Below are positions 4,887 through 5,266 of a DNA stretch of 5,266 nt, in pieces. This DNA comes from an uncultured Flavobacteriales bacterium. Lineage in GTDB: Bacteria; Bacteroidota; Bacteroidia; Flavobacteriales; Crocinitomicaceae. Each line of letters starts with the position of its first letter. The first letter of the stretch is position 1. The notes beneath the pieces are model-generated. The model saw only the letters and a program-made list of their open reading frames with translations. It searched no databases and was not told the DNA's origin. The position numbers were made by a program, and so were the translations under genes. The DNA lies in assembly GCA_946886545.1 (NCBI GenBank), contig CAMPIU010000241.1, forward strand, positions 1 to 5,266, read 5' to 3'.

Positions 4887-5266
4887 CTAATTAAGCGGGA
4901 ATTTCTTTTGATACTCTTCAGGACTAAGATCTAAACCGGTGTCTTCATCCATAATAGCCACTTTAAACGAATCCTCACGCACTTTAATGTTCATCTTGAC
5001 AATACTGGAGTTTCCAACGTGAAGAATCACCTGAAACCAATAAAACCCATTTTTTCCATTCAGTCTTTCTTTACTTAACTTCAGAGAAATCGACTGATTT
5101 TTTGCCTCGGCGTTTGCCTTAAAATCTTTTACAATTTTCAGATTTTGAACCAAGTCATAGGCCTTGTATTCGGGAGTTTGTTTTTCCACATCCACTTTCA
5201 CCTTTTCTTCTTCAGCACCACAGGATACAACACTGCTTAACAGCAACAAAACAAGTACAATTCCAT
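4887..5266 (-). CDS. Hypothetical lipoprotein, 5' end cut by window edge
   Basis: The reading frame runs off the right edge of the window, so the start codon is not seen. An in-frame TTG at 5249 could be mistaken for the start, but upstream codons continue the hydrophobic stretch (GIVLVLLLLSSVVSC) without a stop, so it is an internal Leu of a signal peptide. The lipobox is VVSC, with the lipidated Cys at 5220-5222, followed by an acidic Glu-rich linker. The mature part of about 111 residues is Lys-rich. It has an aromatic segment GFYWFQVILHV, a beta-like KMNIKVREDSFKVAIMDED stretch and an end at SPEEYQKKFPLN. I do not recognise the family. It looks like a small envelope-anchored protein with a mixed alpha/beta domain (inference). 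The TAG stop lies 4 bp from the stop of the convergent phosphorylase gene, with no obvious shared terminator. Confidence 0.8.
   Translation of the reverse strand, partial: GIVLVLLLLSSVVSCGAEEEKVKVDVEKQTPEYKAYDLVQNLKIVKDFKANAEAKNQSISLKLSKERLNGKNGFYWFQVILHVGNSSIVKMNIKVREDSFKVAIMDEDTGLDLSPEEYQKKFPLN

Noticed and set aside
5247..5249. TTG as start codon of the last gene
   Set aside because: It falls inside the hydrophobic core of the lipoprotein signal peptide, and the frame stays open to the window edge.

Overview
The window is ordinary chromosomal DNA of a member of the Bacteroidota, most likely a Flavobacteriales relative. Three things point there. The minus-strand block cinA, rpmB (bL28), rpmG (bL33), a DUF4295 protein and ftsY is a gene order I know from that phylum. 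Start codons are preceded by A/T-rich sequence without usable Shine-Dalgarno motifs. Several intergenic gaps carry matches to the Bacteroidota sigma-factor consensus (TTG, about 20 bp, TAnnTTTG). Base composition is moderately AT-rich. No mobile element, CRISPR array, tRNA or rRNA was found.

Layout. Positions 1-74 are a short AT-rich gap with no recognisable gene. From 75 to 3099 five genes run leftward on the minus strand: ftsY (75-1031), DUF4295 (1115-1267, only 50 codons), rpmG (1301-1489), rpmB (1539-1775) and cinA (1843-3099). A strong intrinsic terminator (1045-1078) separates the ribosomal-protein group from ftsY. A 58-bp divergent promoter region (3100-3157) separates cinA from a plus-strand DUF4197 lipoprotein gene (3158-3895). 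A 123-bp gap with a 14-bp perfect palindrome follows, then a uridine-phosphorylase-like gene (4019-4882). Its stop lies 4 bp from the stop of a convergent minus-strand lipoprotein gene (4887-5266), which is cut by the window edge.

How the genes relate. rpmB, rpmG and DUF4295 look like a small ribosomal operon with its own promoter and terminator. FtsY, the signal-recognition-particle receptor, couples translation to membrane targeting and is a natural neighbour, although the terminator implies separate or read-through-dependent expression. CinA (nucleotide-metabolism and NMN deamidase family) and the phosphorylase (nucleoside salvage) are housekeeping enzymes with no evident functional link here. 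The two lipoproteins are of unknown function.

I did not find evidence of an exciting undescribed system. The points most worth a second look are the terminator and possible promoter packed against the ftsY start codon, the interlocked cinA/DUF4197 promoters, the palindrome after DUF4197, and the uncharacterised DUF4295, DUF4197 and C-terminal lipoprotein families.
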